Under the pieces are notes generated by a model, which saw only the letters and a list, made by a program, of their open reading frames with translations, was not told the origin of the DNA and made no database searches. The position numbers were made by a program, and so were the translations under genes. Below, piece after piece: positions 7,496 to 9,034 of a stretch of DNA of 9,034 bases; the first letter of the stretch is position 1; each line of letters begins with the position of its first letter. The stretch lies in NCBI GenBank assembly GCA_012838205.1, contig DUPR01000057.1, positions 1 through 9,034 of the forward strand, written 5' to 3'. The stretch comes from Methanobacterium sp. GTDB taxonomy: Archaea > Methanobacteriota > Methanobacteria > Methanobacteriales > Methanobacteriaceae.

Positions 7496-8836
7496 TTACT
7501 GGTGCGGTTTGGTTCCCTGGCTAATTATGCGGTCGAAAAGTTCTGGAGTGTATTTTCGCTGCATAGACACTAGTATGTGCTGGTCCAGGGCTTCCTCCAG
7601 AATGTTGACTGTAATTTCTTCCTCACCCCTCCGGATTCGGATGGCTTGTGCTATCTGGGCAACGTCACGGGCATGGGCAAAGGTGGGCTTTAAGTTTTCA
7701 CCACCATCAACATAGGAGATGTAAACCTTCCTGAAGCGTTCCAGCACATCTTCCGTATATTTTTCACTCAGTGCATCCAAGTTCCTCTGGAACACTTGGA
7801 CAATCTCATGTGAGCTGGGCTCTTCCAGAAATACATGTAATGGCGCCCTACGCAGGTGAGCTTCGTCAATGATGGTTATCTCTAGGTTTGTGGAAAGTGC
7901 AGGTATGAAGTGGGTGTGCACAATCACTGGGGCACCCTTGATGTAGACCACGTCCTGTTTATTCTCCAGGGGTACGATCATCCTGTTTAAAAGTACGTTA
8001 GGGTCTTCTTTCTGCCTACCTAAATCATCAAGTAGCAGCACTCCGCCATTGGCTTTGATAATAGGTGAAGTTTCAAACACCCCTTTATTGGGATTGTAGA
8101 GTGTTTCCATTTTCTGGGTGCTCAGTTCGGAGCCTGTGAAAACGAATGGTGCGTAGATTTTAACCCATCGAGTGTCACCAGGTTGTTCTGGCCGCATTTT
8201 ATGGAAGTCCGGGTCAAATAGTTGTATTACACTGCCACTGAACTCAATGTAACGGGGCATTAAGAGTGGTGGTAGTATGTTGGACATTTTACTGGTGAGG
8301 AATGTTTTCCCAGTACCAGGCGGTCCGTAGATGAAAAAACCTTTACCCCCAATTGCTGATTCTGTGAGAACCTTTTTGGGGTATTCCATACCCACCACAT
8401 CACTAAATGCCTTTTCAACCACCGCCGATGGAATGTCCAGGGGGTAGCGCCCCTTTAACTGGACTTGCATAATCTTGAAGTACTCATCATAGGTAACTGG
8501 TGCAATTCCAATGTAAGGGTTATCCTTCAAAAGTTTAGCTGCCTTCTCCTGACCCTGTTTTCTGATGGTGTATTCCACACTGGCAAACAGGAATCCGCCT
8601 CCGGTCTGGGAAATGAGGTTTTCATTCTCCATTGGTTTCAGGCATTCCTCCAGGATGTCCAGGTGCAGGCCAATAACTTCCTGTAACTGTTGAACTTTTA
8701 TATTCCCATAGGTGTTAATTATCTTCAAAATAAGGCTCTGGACGAAGTCCATGGAAAGATCGATATCTTCCATTTTTTTAGGTTCTTCCAGTACTTGGAA
8801 GAGTCTCTGCATCAGTTTATCATGATAATATTCCAT
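7496..8836 (-). CDS. AAA-type ATPase with N-terminal winged-helix-like region, role unknown
   Basis: The 446-residue product has a helical N-terminal part (about 25-105) that resembles a winged helix, with FVQSLILKIINTYGNIKVQQ leading into a recognition-like helix and a hydrophobic wing near 74-90. A AAA ATPase core follows: GPPGTGKT Walker A at 171-178, LLLDD Walker B at 267-271, TN sensor 1 at 316-317, paired arginines R329-R330 after IIDEAHL as likely arginine finger, and FAHARDVAQIA near 386-396 as sensor 2. All residues needed for ATP hydrolysis are present. The core recalls a family of predicted ATPases, some annotated as chaperone-like or pilus-linked in bacteria, with no settled function. 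GGAGG lies about 10 nt before the ATG. No partner gene is adjacent in the window; one may lie beyond 9034. Soluble, with no membrane segment. Confidence 0.8.
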   Translation of the reverse strand: MEYYHDKLMQRLFQVLEEPKKMEDIDLSMDFVQSLILKIINTYGNIKVQQLQEVIGLHLDILEECLKPMENENLISQTGGGFLFASVEYTIRKQGQEKAAKLLKDNPYIGIAPVTYDEYFKIMQVQLKGRYPLDIPSAVVEKAFSDVVGMEYPKKVLTESAIGGKGFFIYGPPGTGKTFLTSKMSNILPPLLMPRYIEFSGSVIQLFDPDFHKMRPEQPGDTRWVKIYAPFVFTGSELSTQKMETLYNPNKGVFETSPIIKANGGVLLLDDLGRQKEDPNVLLNRMIVPLENKQDVVYIKGAPVIVHTHFIPALSTNLEITIIDEAHLRRAPLHVFLEEPSSHEIVQVFQRNLDALSEKYTEDVLERFRKVYISYVDGGENLKPTFAHARDVAQIAQAIRIRRGEEEITVNILEEALDQHILVSMQRKYTPELFDRIISQGTKPHQ

Positions 8837-8946
8837 TAATCATTCCCTCCCCAAGTCATAGAAAACTTTGAAATGAGTATGCAAATCCAACTATTTTTTT
8901 TTAAGTTTGCTTTGAAGGTTATGTAGTATGATTTTAAGATAAGATT

Positions 8947-8994
8947 TTTCTAGACCTACCTTAAACTCACTTTCTAGACCTATCTTAACTTCAC
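8947..8994. repeat. Two 24-bp tandem repeats upstream of the AAA ATPase
   Basis: Units at 8947-8970 and 8971-8994 both begin TTTCTAGACCTA and end TCAC, matching at 21 of 24 positions. Each holds the palindrome TCTAGA. A TTAAGATA at 8934-8941 is the reverse complement of TATCTTAA in the second unit. They lie 111-158 bp before the ATPase start codon, in a position suited to an operator or to a site that the ATPase's own winged-helix-like region might bind; that last idea is speculation. Confidence 0.65.
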
Positions 8995-9011
8995 ATATAG
9001 AAAATAGTATA
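8993..9011 (-). promoter_or_regulatory. Possible TATA-like stretch upstream of the AAA ATPase
   Basis: TATACTAT (9011-9004) and CTATATG (9000-8994) on the minus strand resemble TATA boxes. Transcription would begin near 8970, placing the two 24-bp repeats across and just after the start site. Other AT-rich stretches nearer the gene are also possible. Confidence 0.25.
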
Positions 9012-9034
9012 CACCCCTTTTGGTGACAATCTTC

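Noticed and set aside
9013..9026. Small hairpin CACC-CCTTTT-GGTG at the right edge
   Set aside because: A 4-bp stem without a T-run is not enough to call.

Overview
The window looks like chromosomal DNA of a methanogenic archaeon, most likely a Methanobacterium or close relative in the Methanobacteriales. The reasons are a short archaeal-type adenylosuccinate synthetase, a cobalamin C11-methyltransferase of the anaerobic pathway, two DUF166-ferredoxin proteins of a type I associate with methanogens, AT-rich spacers with TATA-like boxes and T-tracts, and strong GGAGG/GGTG ribosome binding sites. This placement is by family recognition, not by a search.

Layout. Positions 1-689 (minus) hold a 3'-truncated CPBP-family membrane protease gene. 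It is divergent from a family 2 glycosyltransferase with two C-terminal membrane helices (834-1718, plus). A hairpin terminator and an array of degenerate 36-bp tandem repeats (1849-2013) fill the convergent gap before cbiF (2108-2875, minus). Upstream of cbiF on the same strand are two paralogous DUF166 proteins (3003-3896 and 4525-5430), each ending in a domain that could bind two 4Fe-4S clusters. Between the two copies is what looks like a decayed small membrane-protein gene (about 4148-4334). The second copy has no ordinary start codon: homology to its sister points to an ATT start at 5430, behind a good GGTGG site.

Next come a 99-residue TIGR04076-like protein (5819-6118) and purA (6164-7186), minus strand, 45 nt apart and probably one transcript. 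A spacer with a 19-bp tandem repeat precedes a AAA-type ATPase with an N-terminal winged-helix-like region (7496-8836, minus). Its upstream region carries two 24-bp tandem repeats.

The genes do not form one obvious pathway. cbiF serves corrinoid synthesis, which methanogens need for the methyl-transfer step of methanogenesis; purA serves AMP synthesis; the glycosyltransferase probably serves lipid-linked sugar or surface glycan synthesis. The DUF166 pair and the AAA ATPase have no role that I can assign from sequence. I saw no tRNA, rRNA, CRISPR array, insertion sequence or integrase. No clear new multi-gene system is visible. The best leads are the DUF166 pair with its eleven shared cysteines, the ATT start, and several short phased or tandem repeats upstream of genes.
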